Of a stretch of 64,000 nt of DNA, positions 29,014 through 37,997 are shown piece after piece. Location of the stretch: contig NZ_JBHSRI010000002.1 of the NCBI RefSeq assembly GCF_042658845.1, positions 186,001 to 250,000 of the forward strand. Direction: 5' to 3'. Numbering within the stretch: the stretch's first letter is position 1; every line of letters starts with the position of its first letter. The stretch is from Paenisporosarcina macmurdoensis. GTDB lineage: Bacteria > Bacillota > Bacilli > Bacillales_A > Planococcaceae. The notes beneath the pieces are model-generated. The model did not search any database, was not told the origin of the DNA, and saw nothing but the letters and a program-made list of their open reading frames with translations. The position numbers and the translations under genes are program-made.

Positions 29014-29136
29014 ATGGTGATTTCCGTTTCAAGCGGACGCTTTGCGACGAGTAACCGCAGGAGCACATGTTTTTGCAGTGATGAGGAGACTGAAGCCGTT
29101 CCCCGCGAAAAGCGTCCACCGTAGCGAATATCAACA
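29014..29136 (-). repeat. GC-rich intergenic repeat, family A copy 2 (inverted)
   Basis: Read on the minus strand, this matches the left half of the 7.7-kb copy in order: GCGGACGCTTTCCGCGGG-like block, GGCTTCAGTCTCCTC, TGCTCCTGC, TCGTCGCAAA. Its ends carry a perfect 9-bp inverted repeat, GGACGCTTT (29035-29043) and AAAGCGTCC (29109-29117). It lies between a terminator and the convergent slaP terminator. The rest of the gap holds no gene. Confidence 0.72.
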
Positions 29137-29250
29137 GGCTACTATGGTTACTATACTTAAAAGGACAAGACGCACTTTACCCGGTTTTTCTTATGGTTGT
29201 GAGTTTTTCATTCTGGTGACAATCGAGTCTCCATTCAAATTTGTCATTAC

Positions 29251-29288
29251 ACAAAAATCCCGATGACAGTTGTCATCGGGATTTTTGT
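29251..29288. terminator. Bidirectional terminator after slaP
   Basis: Two 18-bp arms (29251-29268, 29271-29288) are exact reverse complements around GT. A-rich one side and T-rich the other, directly after the slaP stop codon. Confidence 0.9.
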
Positions 29289-30188
29289 TTATGCTTGTTG
29301 TGGAACGCGAACGGTCCATCGAGAGAAGTCTGCTTGTTGTTTTTGAATCATTTCTGCAGGGAAGATAAAGGTCCATGCTTTCGATGTGTTTGCTTTAACT
29401 TCAAGAGAATCTAATGTAAATGAACCACGTGCAACTAGATCACCTGTTGCGTCTGTTACTTCTAAAGGTAATTGGTCCAGTGTTATATGTTGAGAATGAC
29501 CATTACGAATGAACAATGAAATAGCTAAGCTGCCATTTTCTTGAGGCTTCGCTTGAAATCCACTGAAATTCACTTCACGGTCTTTTAATTTTGGAAGTGA
29601 TTCCACGGTTAACTTTAATGCTTCTTTTTGGTCAGCAGTTAAAGCTTCTTCCCAAGTTGGAGCTAGGTCCAATTGATGCGGGACAAGAGATTGCACGTTA
29701 AATGCAAGTTTCCAGCCTTCGCCAGGTACATCCGCAACTTTTTGACTTTGTTTATCAAAGGCGAATACCCAAGGACGGTCACTTTTAGCTGGCACTTCAT
29801 CCAAAACTTCTAAGTTGAATTGTTTTGAAGCTAACACTTTATCATTCTCAGACATTAACAATAGTTCGACTTGACCCATTTTGATTGGTTGATCCAATGA
29901 TGAACGGAAGAATGCTTTAACTAACCAATCACCATTTCCTTCATGTAAATCAATATCAATTCCTGAAAGGGAAAGTTGATTTGGTTTCAAAGCTTCAAGT
30001 TCATTTGAAAGGAAGCGAAATACATATTGTTGTTCTTTCGGTACATCCCAATCTGGATGATACGAAAGTTCTGTTTGAATCAAGTCATCACTAGAAGAAC
30101 CTGCATTGTCATCTAGTAATTCAGTAGAAGAAACTGTGCTATCTTTCCCCGTTTTTTGTGTTTTTTTAAAAAAAGAAAATAGGGCCAT
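29289..30188 (-). CDS. slaP: Accessory Sec system S-layer assembly protein SlaP
   Basis: 299 residues, no signal peptide or membrane segment. Two related halves of about 110 residues share the pattern L-S-L-S-G-I-D-I / V-N-F-S-G-F-Q-A, L-F-I-R-N-G and L-E-V-L-D-E / L-D-S-L-E-V, followed by W-V-F-A-F and W-T-F-I-F. This duplicated domain is known from SlaP, which in B. anthracis works with SecA2 to secrete S-layer proteins. The ATG overlaps the secA2 stop codon by one base (TAATG), so translation is coupled. It is a cytosolic helper; its mechanism is not evident from sequence. Confidence 0.88.
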   Translation of the reverse strand: MALFSFFKKTQKTGKDSTVSSTELLDDNAGSSSDDLIQTELSYHPDWDVPKEQQYVFRFLSNELEALKPNQLSLSGIDIDLHEGNGDWLVKAFFRSSLDQPIKMGQVELLLMSENDKVLASKQFNLEVLDEVPAKSDRPWVFAFDKQSQKVADVPGEGWKLAFNVQSLVPHQLDLAPTWEEALTADQKEALKLTVESLPKLKDREVNFSGFQAKPQENGSLAISLFIRNGHSQHITLDQLPLEVTDATGDLVARGSFTLDSLEVKANTSKAWTFIFPAEMIQKQQADFSRWTVRVPQQA

Positions 30189-32548
30189 TATTTTGCCTCC
30201 TGTCTTGCTGCTACAATTTTCATAAAGCTAGTAATCTCTGAAGCGATGAAGCGACGCAGCTCTTGATAGTGCATTTCAAATAGTTCTAAGCCTTCGCGTT
30301 CATAAATACGCATTGGATCTTCTTGTTGGTAGACACGTAGACCAATGCCTTCCTTAAGGCGTGTCATGGCTTCCAAATGGCGTACCCAAGTAGAATCTAG
30401 GTAAGAAAGCATTACGCGCGGTAATGTGTTCATTACTTCTGGTTGGTCCTCGAAAGTAGCGATAAAGGTTTTTAATTCTTTAATTGGTTTTTCTAATTGC
30501 TTTTGAACATCTTTAACTTTCGAAACGTTTGGTTTAAGAGTGATGGTTTCAAGCAACATCGGATTTAAAGTACGTTCAATTTGTTCGAAATCCCAGTGCT
30601 CTGAAAGTTCATCTTCATGACAGCTTTCTTCAATGGCATATTCGACGGTTTCATCAACCATTTTTTGCAACTGACTGATTAAGTCGTCTCCACTAAGCAC
30701 GCGGTCCCGGAGCGAATAGATAACTTTTCGTTGTTCATTAATAACATCGTCTAACTTCAAATTGTATTCACGCATCGAGAAATGAGAACCTTCGACAATG
30801 CGCTGTGTACGTTCGGTTAATTCATGAACATCTTTACCTTGAACTATTCCGATACTATCAGCTTTAACTTTTTTATTAAATTTCTCCAAATCATCTTTTG
30901 CATAACGTCTAAACATATCGTCTTCAAGAGAAATAAAGAACTGTGACTCTCCTGGATCACCTTGGCGACCAGAACGTCCACGTAATTGGTTATCAATTCG
31001 TCGACTTTCATGTTTTTCAGTTCCTAATACAAATAATCCACCTATGTCAGCGACACCTTCACCCAATTCGATATCGGTCCCACGGCCAGCCATATTGGTT
31101 GCTACGGTAATTTCATTTAATTGACCCGCTTGTGAAATCAAAAAGACTTCTTGTTCAACGCTTTTCGCGTTTAGTAGTTGGAAGTCCAACCCTTCTTTTT
31201 TTAAGTATTTCGCTACTTTTTCCGACTGAAGGATCGAAGTAGTTCCTACTAAAACAGGTTGTCCAGTCATGTGACGTCTTTTGACTTCTATTGCAACTGC
31301 TGAATATTTTTGATCAGTTGTTAGGAATACTAAATCTACTTCATCTTTTCGAATTTGTGGTCGGTTAGTAGGAATCTGAACAACTTCCATTCCATACACT
31401 TCACGGAATTCTTTTTCCTGAGTTTTCGCTGTTCCCGTCATCCCACAAAGTAGGGGATATAGTCGGAAATAATTTTGAATGGTTACTTGAGCTTGTGCTT
31501 TATTTTCATCAGTTATGGTTACGTTTTCTTTGGCTTCAATTGCTTGATGAAGTCCATCGGAAAGTGTGCGTCCATCCATAATTCGTCCAGTGAACATGTC
31601 TACTAAAAAGATTGTATCGTCTTTGACAATATAATCTACATCACGTTCGAACATCACATGTGCACGAACTGCTTGAATCACATAGTGGAACAACGTTTGA
31701 TGTTCTAAGTCATATAAGTTGTCGACACCAAATGCAGCTTCGACTTTTTCGATTCCCGTTTCCGTAAGGGATGTCGCTTTCGTTTCATCATCGAAATCAT
31801 AATCAACCTCAACTTTAAAGCGTTTCGCTAAACGAGCGGCGATCATGTGAAGGTCAGCGTCAGCAGTCATTTTACCAGCTACAATAAGTGGCGTTTTAGC
31901 CTCATCTACGAGCACGCTGTCGACTTCGTCAATAATTGCGAAGTGATAAGGTCGCTGTACTTTTTGAGAGTGGTCACCAGCCATATTATCTCTTAAGTAA
32001 TCAAATCCGAATTCAGTTCCTACACCATATGTGATATCAGATCTATAGGCAATTTGTTTTGCTGAAGGTTCCATCAATGGTAAATTGATACCGACTGATA
32101 ATCCAAGAAAACGATGAATTTGACCAATCTGGTCGAAATCTCGTTGCGCCAAGTATTCATTGACGGTAATAATATGGACGCCTTTACCTTCTAATGCACG
32201 TAAGTACGAAGGAAGAGAGGCAACAAGTGTTTTACCTTCGCCTGTTGGCATTTCTGCAATATTACCTTCAGCAAGTACTAGTCCACCAATTAACTGAACG
32301 TCAAAGTGTCGCATAAGTAGCACGCGTTTAGATGCTTCACGAACTACAGCAAAAGCTTCTGGGATAATCGCTTGTATTTTTTCACCATCTGACAATCTTT
32401 TTTTGAATACTGTTGTCATATCACGTAATTCATCATCTGTTTTTAAAGTAAATATCTCTTCTAATTGATTAATTTGATCGACCAATTTTCGGTATTTTTT
32501 CAATTGGCGCTCACTTGTTTCTGTTGAACGTTTAAAAAGGGATATCAT
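30188..32548 (-). CDS. secA2: Accessory preprotein translocase ATPase SecA2
   Basis: 786 residues. Walker A at 100-107 (MPTGEGKT), I-D-E-V-D-S-V-L-V-D-E-A, and the helicase motif N-M-A-G-R-G-T-D-I. It aligns with the canonical SecA at 44.4 kb along its length but is about 50 residues shorter and lacks the C-terminal zinc-binding C-P-C-G-S-G tail. The pairing with slaP marks it as the S-layer-dedicated SecA. The longer frame from 32578 is rejected because AAGGAG sits 10 nt before the ATG at 32548. The gene is divergent from tagO, linking export and polymer synthesis in location. Confidence 0.94.
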   Translation of the reverse strand: MISLFKRSTETSERQLKKYRKLVDQINQLEEIFTLKTDDELRDMTTVFKKRLSDGEKIQAIIPEAFAVVREASKRVLLMRHFDVQLIGGLVLAEGNIAEMPTGEGKTLVASLPSYLRALEGKGVHIITVNEYLAQRDFDQIGQIHRFLGLSVGINLPLMEPSAKQIAYRSDITYGVGTEFGFDYLRDNMAGDHSQKVQRPYHFAIIDEVDSVLVDEAKTPLIVAGKMTADADLHMIAARLAKRFKVEVDYDFDDETKATSLTETGIEKVEAAFGVDNLYDLEHQTLFHYVIQAVRAHVMFERDVDYIVKDDTIFLVDMFTGRIMDGRTLSDGLHQAIEAKENVTITDENKAQAQVTIQNYFRLYPLLCGMTGTAKTQEKEFREVYGMEVVQIPTNRPQIRKDEVDLVFLTTDQKYSAVAIEVKRRHMTGQPVLVGTTSILQSEKVAKYLKKEGLDFQLLNAKSVEQEVFLISQAGQLNEITVATNMAGRGTDIELGEGVADIGGLFVLGTEKHESRRIDNQLRGRSGRQGDPGESQFFISLEDDMFRRYAKDDLEKFNKKVKADSIGIVQGKDVHELTERTQRIVEGSHFSMREYNLKLDDVINEQRKVIYSLRDRVLSGDDLISQLQKMVDETVEYAIEESCHEDELSEHWDFEQIERTLNPMLLETITLKPNVSKVKDVQKQLEKPIKELKTFIATFEDQPEVMNTLPRVMLSYLDSTWVRHLEAMTRLKEGIGLRVYQQEDPMRIYEREGLELFEMHYQELRRFIASEITSFMKIVAARQEAK

Positions 32549-32716
32549 TGTTATACCGCTCCTTCGAATTCTAGACACGCCCTTATTTTAACAAAAAATT
32601 GAATAAAATACTATGAATCTTATATGAGGGTTTGTCGTCTTATAGATTATAATGTTTTAATAGAACTAATTTTGGCTAAATATAATAGGAAGAAACATTC
32701 ATTTTTACGAATATTG

Positions 32717-32744
32717 TTTACCGCAGTTGTTTTCATGATATAAT
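32717..32744 (+). promoter_or_regulatory. Candidate tagO promoter
   Basis: TTTACC (32717-32722), 16-nt spacer, perfect TATAAT (32739-32744), 53 nt before the tagO ATG. The 249-bp divergent gap must also hold the secA2 promoter, which I cannot place. Confidence 0.55.
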
Positions 32745-32797
32745 ACAATTGGATTTAAATGTATTCCTGAATATGTAATGACTTGAGGAGGAAAGAC

Positions 32798-33838
32798 ATG
32801 CTTTACCTATCTTTGGTTCTGGCATTTGTCGCTTCGATACTACTAACACCAGTGGTGAAGGCACTCGCATTTAAAGTGGGAGCCGTCGACCGACCTAATT
32901 ATAGAAAAGTTCACGCACGAATCATGCCTCGTTTAGGCGGCCTTGCCATATTTGGTTCGTTTTTAGTTGGTTATTTTGTATTACGCCCTGAAGATTCAAC
33001 GGCCCTTTATATAGTATTAGGTGCTGTTATGATTATTATCACCGGTGTACTTGATGATATGTTTGAGATTACAGCAAAAGCTAAATTATTAGGCCAATTT
33101 ATTGCCGCAGGAATCGTCATCTATGGCGGTTTGCAAATTGATTTTATCAACTTACCTTTTGGTGGACAATTAGATTTTGGATACTTTAGTATCCCGTTAA
33201 CTATATTATGGATTGTTGGTATTACAAATGCGATTAACTTAATCGATGGACTTGATGGCTTAGCTGCTGGAGTGTCCACAATTGCACTAGTGACATTAGC
33301 AGGAATGGCCTTTATGATGGGCGACACATTTGTGTTCGCAATGGCAGCCATCCTTGCTGCAAGTTGTGCAGGATTCTTATTTTATAACTTTCATCCAGCA
33401 AAAATATTTATGGGTGACTCAGGATCGCTATTCCTTGGTTATATGATTGGGGTTCTCGCGTTACTTGGTTTTAAAAACATTACGGTCATTTCATTAATTA
33501 TCCCAATTATCATGCTAGGTGTTCCTATCTCGGATACATTCTTTGCTATCGTTCGCCGCTACCGTTTAAAGCAACCATTGTCAGCGCCGGACAAGTCTCA
33601 TTTACATCACTGTTTACTTAATGTAGGATTCACACATCGCCAAACTGTTTTGATTATTTATGCATTAGCTTCAATGTTCGGCGTAGCTGCATTAATCTTC
33701 TCTCAAGCGACTTTGTGGGGTGCAATACTATTAGTAGCAGTAATGTTGGTGGCTATTGAATTATTTGTTGAAGCAGTTGGTTTAGCAGGGAAGAATTACA
33801 AGCCATTAATAAACTTTGTCCGAATGATCGGCAAATGA
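32798..33838 (+). CDS. tagO: Undecaprenyl-phosphate GlcNAc-1-phosphate transferase
   Basis: 346 residues with about 11 membrane segments. MraY/WecA family motifs: V-D-R-P-N-Y-R-K-V-H, L-D-D-M-F, N-A-I-N-L-I-D-G-L-D-G-L, the catalytic F-M-G-D-S-G-S-L-F-L-G, and D-K-S-H-L-H-H. It starts wall polymers by moving GlcNAc-1-P to undecaprenyl phosphate, giving the substrate of TagA (6.9 kb). GAGGAGG at 32785-32791 fixes the ATG at 32798 rather than the TTG at 32783. The tagO, LytR-CpsA-Psr, yvyE, degS, degU neighbourhood matches B. subtilis. Confidence 0.94.
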   Translation: MLYLSLVLAFVASILLTPVVKALAFKVGAVDRPNYRKVHARIMPRLGGLAIFGSFLVGYFVLRPEDSTALYIVLGAVMIIITGVLDDMFEITAKAKLLGQFIAAGIVIYGGLQIDFINLPFGGQLDFGYFSIPLTILWIVGITNAINLIDGLDGLAAGVSTIALVTLAGMAFMMGDTFVFAMAAILAASCAGFLFYNFHPAKIFMGDSGSLFLGYMIGVLALLGFKNITVISLIIPIIMLGVPISDTFFAIVRRYRLKQPLSAPDKSHLHHCLLNVGFTHRQTVLIIYALASMFGVAALIFSQATLWGAILLVAVMLVAIELFVEAVGLAGKNYKPLINFVRMIGK

Positions 33839-33840
33839 CG

Positions 33841-33878
33841 AAAACCTCATGCGAACGATGCATGAGGTTTTTTTTATT
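33841..33878 (+). terminator. Terminator of tagO
   Basis: A 12-bp perfect stem (33841-33852 with 33860-33871) followed by seven or more T. Confidence 0.92.
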
Positions 33879-34000
33879 TTTCTATAGTATAGAATTTAGT
33901 TTTTTCTCCAATAGTAAGTGTGGAAATTGATTTAGTTTTACATGAATTGATTAGTCACAGAGAACAAAGTGTTAATGATTTTCGCTATGTATTTTATATG

Positions 34001-34038
34001 AAAAAATCCCAACACACTATTACATGTGTCAGGATTTA
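34001..34038 (-). terminator. Terminator of the LytR-CpsA-Psr gene
   Basis: Arms 34004-34016 and 34025-34037 pair with two internal mismatches; on the minus strand a T run follows. The 120 bases between this and the tagO terminator show nothing else. Confidence 0.75.
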
Positions 34039-34043
34039 TCTTT

Positions 34044-35123
34044 TTATTCGTTGTCGTGAGTGTGATTAGGATCGTTTTCTTTTGCAAGTTCGGTTGCATC
34101 GTTGTCAGCACCACTATCAGAAAAACTTGCAGCATCTGGTGTTATTCCTAAATGGCTTTGAAGAATATCTTTTGTTTCGTCTAACGATTCTTCATCCAAC
34201 ATCCAGAAGTATGTTCCGGTTGTCATATCATCGTACCCATCGAGCGTAAGTGTATCCACTTTAGGTGCACCGTCCTTGATATAAGCGAAGAACGATTTCA
34301 TTTCGTCGAATGTCATATCGGTTTTCATGTTTTCTCCAACTGCATCAATTACATCACCATATTTCGTAAAGGATGAAGCGGAAGATGCTCTCTTCATGAT
34401 TGATGCTAAAATTTCTTGTTGGCGTTTGCCACGTTCAATATCGTTGTCTAATTTACGTGTTCGAGCTAATGCTAAAGCTGTTCGACCATCCAGCTTTTGA
34501 TAACCTTCTTCTAACTGAATAGAGTAAACATCATTTTCATCTTTTTCCAAATGATCGTAAGGAACGTCTGCATAAATGCCATCAAGTGCATCTACCACAT
34601 CGATGAATGCATTGAAGTTCATCTTCACATAATAATCAACTGGAACATCAAGTAATTCTTCCACAGTTTCAATGGTCGTTTTTGCGCCACCAGATGATAA
34701 TGCATGTGTTATTTTATCTTCATAACCAACTTCTGGGATATATACATACGAGTCACGTGGAATGCTGACTAATTTAACTGTTTTATCTTTATTGTTAAGG
34801 GTTGCAAGAATTAACGCATCGGAGCGAGTATTACTTTCACTTTGATCGCGAGCTTCGCTATCATCTACACCAATAAACAGAATGGATACATTATCTTCAA
34901 GTGGTTTAACCGCTTCTTCTCGAAGAACTGAGCCTTCTCGGTCTTGAATAGCTTCGTACGAGTTGTCAGCAGCTGTTTCTGCTTTTTTTACTAGGTAAAT
35001 CCCGTAAGCTGTTCCCGTAATTAAAACGGAAGCAATGACCATAGCTGATATTTTTAAAATTAATGACTTTTTAGATCCGCCATGTTTTGTTGTTTTAAAT
35101 TGTTTTCTGTTCATTCGGTTCAT
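34044..35123 (-). CDS. LytR-CpsA-Psr family wall polymer ligase
   Basis: 359 residues: cytosolic basic N-terminus, one membrane segment at about 21-44, and an extracytoplasmic LCP domain with I-L-F-I-G-V-D-D, N-T-R-S-D-A-L-I-L-A-T, S-I-P-R-D-S-Y-V, D-Y-Y-V-K-M-N and R-T-R-K-L-D-N-D. The acidic tail is low complexity. These enzymes move undecaprenyl-linked wall polymers onto peptidoglycan. Position between tagO and yvyE matches B. subtilis yvhJ (tagV). AGGAG 8-9 nt before the ATG. Confidence 0.9.
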   Translation of the reverse strand: MNRMNRKQFKTTKHGGSKKSLILKISAMVIASVLITGTAYGIYLVKKAETAADNSYEAIQDREGSVLREEAVKPLEDNVSILFIGVDDSEARDQSESNTRSDALILATLNNKDKTVKLVSIPRDSYVYIPEVGYEDKITHALSSGGAKTTIETVEELLDVPVDYYVKMNFNAFIDVVDALDGIYADVPYDHLEKDENDVYSIQLEEGYQKLDGRTALALARTRKLDNDIERGKRQQEILASIMKRASSASSFTKYGDVIDAVGENMKTDMTFDEMKSFFAYIKDGAPKVDTLTLDGYDDMTTGTYFWMLDEESLDETKDILQSHLGITPDAASFSDSGADNDATELAKENDPNHTHDNE

Positions 35124-35261
35124 ATGGATTCTCCTCTTAGCAGGAATGACCCTACATGTTCAATAAGACGACTGAAGTTAACAAATGTTTCGTCATTTAA
35201 CTACAGTACTCCTCATTATACATTGCTTTTCCTATTTGGTAAAAGGAAAAGATTATTTCAT

Positions 35262-35894
35262 TCATATGTCAAAGTCGATGAAATCTTGTGTTTGTCGTTC
35301 AATAATAGCTTGCCCATTCGTCATTTCTGTTATCCATTCGACAAAATCGGCTTCTTTTGACACTGGTACATAAAGGAATAATTCAACAATTTCAGCATAA
35401 TCTATTCGGTGTAGAGGGTAAGTTGAACTGCGTACTTCGTTCTCAACTTTGCCTAGCCATGAATAATCGACAGATACTTTCATTAAATGGTGAAGACGGC
35501 GTTCAACAAGTTGAGCAGCTCTTAAACCTTCTGTCGTTGCTCTTCCATAAGCTCGGATTAAACCTCCGCCACCCAACTTAATGCCGCCGAAATATCTTGT
35601 CACAACTACAACAGTATCCTTTAACCCTTGTTTTTTTAATACTTCAAGCATTGGAAAACCAGCAGTTCCGCTTGGTTCACCATCATCATTCGCTTTTTGA
35701 ATGGAATCATGTTCACCAATTAAATAAGCTGAACAATTATGATTTGCTGATTTGTGTTTTGATTTAATCTCTTCTATAAAGGCTTGAGCTTGTTGTTCAG
35801 ACTCAGCACGATTGACATATGTAAGAAATCGGGATTTTTGAATGATAATTTCTGTTTCGCCCGTCCCTTTTACTGTTATGTAATCTTTTCGCAA
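35262..35894 (-). CDS. yvyE: YigZ/IMPACT family protein
   Basis: 210 residues, usual length. IMPACT domain with K-S-R-F-L-T-Y near residue 20, D-G-E-P-S-G-T-A-G-F-P-M and V-T-R-Y-F-G-G-I-K-L-G-G-G-G-L-I-R-A-Y-G, and a C-terminal ferredoxin-like half. In E. coli YigZ and eukaryotic IMPACT a link to translation regulation is known; the bacterial function remains open. Start TTG with TAGGAGTG about 10 nt upstream. Same place as B. subtilis yvyE, next to degS. Confidence 0.92.
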   Translation of the reverse strand: MRKDYITVKGTGETEIIIQKSRFLTYVNRAESEQQAQAFIEEIKSKHKSANHNCSAYLIGEHDSIQKANDDGEPSGTAGFPMLEVLKKQGLKDTVVVVTRYFGGIKLGGGGLIRAYGRATTEGLRAAQLVERRLHHLMKVSVDYSWLGKVENEVRSSTYPLHRIDYAEIVELFLYVPVSKEADFVEWITEMTNGQAIIERQTQDFIDFDI

Positions 35895-36072
35895 AATGTT
35901 CTCACTCCTATTGACATCTAGTTGTCATGCAATTTTAATATTAAATTGTGTATATAGTGATATAATAAATGCAGTCATTGCAGGATAATAGGCGTATATG
36001 GCGTATAGTAATAGAGAGAGAAATGAATGCAGGTCATTCATCAGACTGTTGCTCGAAAAAGGAGAATACCTG

Positions 36073-37227
36073 ATGTCTGGGAAAAAGGTAGATATCAATT
36101 CACTCGATCATATTTTTAGTCAGATGGTTGAAACACTTAACCGCTCAAAAAATGATATCTTCATTATAAGCGAGCAAAATCGCCAAAGCTTATTACAGAT
36201 GCAAAAAGAGTTAGCAATTGTTCATTCAAAGCTAGCAGATGTTTTCATTGAAGGTGATTTACTTATAGAAGAGACGCGTTTATCTCGCAAACGTTTAGGT
36301 GATGTCTCTATGCATTTTAACACGTTCAATGAAGAACAAGTGCGAGAAGCATATGAACATGCAAACGATTTGCAAATTAAACTTTCGATTAATCGAAATG
36401 AAGATCGCCAATTACAGGAACGTCGAGATGATTTGGTACGTCGTTTAAATGACTTAAACGATGCGATTTTGCATGCAGATCAACTAGTGACGCAAGCAAA
36501 TGTAGTAACCAACTATTTAACATCCGATTTGAAAAATGTTGGACAAGCATTAGAAACGGCAAAATTAAAACAAGATTTCAGTTTGAAAATTATTGAAGCA
36601 CAAGAAGAAGAACGTAAGCGATTATCTCGTGAAATACATGATGGACCTGCTCAAATGATGGCCAATGTGTTAGTCCGTTCAGATTTAATTGAACGAACAT
36701 ATCGAGAAAAGGGTGTAGATCAAGCCTTTGTTGAAATTTCTAGTTTGAAACTAATGGTTCGAAATGCACTAACTGAAGTGCGACGAATTATTTACGACTT
36801 AAGACCAATGGCATTGGACGATTTAGGATTAGTGCCTACCCTCAAAAAATACTTAAGGAATATCGAAGAATATAATACAGGTTGTCAAATACACTTCCAT
36901 TCACATGGAGAACAAAGAAGGCTTTTATCCAATTTTGAAGTTGCTATTTTTCGTTTGATTCAAGAATCCGTAACGAATGCGACGAAACATGGTAAATGTA
37001 AAAATATTTGGGTAGATGTTGAATGGTCTCCTAAAATGGTAACAGTGACTGTGAAAGATAATGGAACTGGATTTGATCAACGTTTAGTTCGAGATAAATC
37101 TTTTGGTATGATTGGTATGCAAGAGCGTGTCGATTTATTAAAGGGTGAGATGATTGTTAAATCTTCTCTAGGTAAAGGTACATCTATGAAGTTTCAAATT
37201 CCATTAATTGAGGAACAACAAAGATAA
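36073..37227 (+). CDS. degS: Sensor histidine kinase DegS
   Basis: 384 residues, cytosolic, no membrane segments, as expected. A long N-terminal coiled coil (1-170), the phosphoacceptor His189 in S-R-E-I-H-D-G-P-A-Q, and a HATPase domain with N-A-T-K-H, D-N-G-T-G-F and G-L-G-K-G-T. The frame opens at 35998, but AAGGAG at 36058-36063 directs the ATG at 36073, giving the same N-terminus and His numbering as B. subtilis DegS. It phosphorylates DegU. TATAAT at 35961-35966 is a likely -10. Confidence 0.93.
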   Translation: MSGKKVDINSLDHIFSQMVETLNRSKNDIFIISEQNRQSLLQMQKELAIVHSKLADVFIEGDLLIEETRLSRKRLGDVSMHFNTFNEEQVREAYEHANDLQIKLSINRNEDRQLQERRDDLVRRLNDLNDAILHADQLVTQANVVTNYLTSDLKNVGQALETAKLKQDFSLKIIEAQEEERKRLSREIHDGPAQMMANVLVRSDLIERTYREKGVDQAFVEISSLKLMVRNALTEVRRIIYDLRPMALDDLGLVPTLKKYLRNIEEYNTGCQIHFHSHGEQRRLLSNFEVAIFRLIQESVTNATKHGKCKNIWVDVEWSPKMVTVTVKDNGTGFDQRLVRDKSFGMIGMQERVDLLKGEMIVKSSLGKGTSMKFQIPLIEEQQR

Positions 37228-37258
37228 GCTTGTCTTATATATTAGGAGGAAAATGACG

Positions 37259-37933
37259 ATGACTAAAATTGTAATCATTGACGACCACCAATTATTCCGT
37301 GAAGGTGTTAAAAGAATATTAGATTTTGAAGATTCATTTGAAGTAATTGCTGAAGGCGATGACGGAAGCGATGCGTTAAGTTTATATGAACAATATGTAC
37401 CAGAAGTAATCTTAATGGACATTAACATGCCACGTAAAAACGGTGTGGAAGCAACTGGTGAATTGATGGCAAAATATCCTGAAGCAAAAGTCATCATGTT
37501 GTCTATTCATGACGATGAATCATATGTCATGCATGCCTTAAAAACAGGCGCACTTGGCTACATGTTAAAAGAAATGGATGCAGATGCCATTATCCAAGCA
37601 ATTAAAGTTGTTGCTGCTGGTGGATCTTATTTACATCCAAAAGTGACACGTAATTTAGTTTCAGAATTCCGTCGCTTAAGTGAGCGTGAGAACAAAGGAA
37701 CATTCCATCAATCAGAAATTCGTCGTCCTTTCCACTTACTAACAAAACGTGAATGTGAAGTACTACAATTACTAACAGATGGACAAAGTAACCGAATGAT
37801 TGGGGAAACGTTGTTTATCTCTGAAAAAACAGTGAAAAATCACGTATCCAGCATTCTTCAAAAAATGAATGTAAATGACCGTACACAGGCCGTAGTTACA
37901 GCTATCAAAAATGGTTGGGTTGAAGTACGTTAA
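37259..37933 (+). CDS. degU: Response regulator DegU
   Basis: 224 residues, NarL/LuxR type. Receiver domain with D-D-H and phosphoacceptor Asp54 in I-L-M-D-I-N-M-P; C-terminal helix-turn-helix with L-T-K-R-E-C-E-V-L-Q-L and S-E-K-T-V-K-N-H-V-S. Controls exoenzymes, competence, motility and biofilm in relatives; comFA lies just downstream and is a DegU-linked locus in B. subtilis. AGGAGGA at 37244-37250 favours the ATG at 37259 over 37253. degV/yviA, usual next gene, is not here. Confidence 0.94.
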   Translation: MTKIVIIDDHQLFREGVKRILDFEDSFEVIAEGDDGSDALSLYEQYVPEVILMDINMPRKNGVEATGELMAKYPEAKVIMLSIHDDESYVMHALKTGALGYMLKEMDADAIIQAIKVVAAGGSYLHPKVTRNLVSEFRRLSERENKGTFHQSEIRRPFHLLTKRECEVLQLLTDGQSNRMIGETLFISEKTVKNHVSSILQKMNVNDRTQAVVTAIKNGWVEVR

Positions 37934-37958
37934 TTAAAATATTATAAAATAATATGCC

Positions 37959-37992
37959 AATGCCACAACATAAATGTTGTGGCATTTTTTTT
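37959..37992 (+). terminator. Terminator of degSU
   Basis: A 12-bp perfect stem (37959-37970 with 37975-37986), 4-nt loop, eight T. Confidence 0.92.
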
Positions 37993-37997
37993 GGAGT

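Noticed and set aside
29042..29266. 74-codon frame over the inverted repeat at 29.0 kb
   Set aside because: Starts in repeat DNA without ribosome site and runs into the slaP terminator.
30188..32548. secA2 as a decayed duplicate of secA
   Set aside because: Frame is intact, ATPase motifs are complete and it is coupled to slaP; shorter C-terminus is normal for SecA2.
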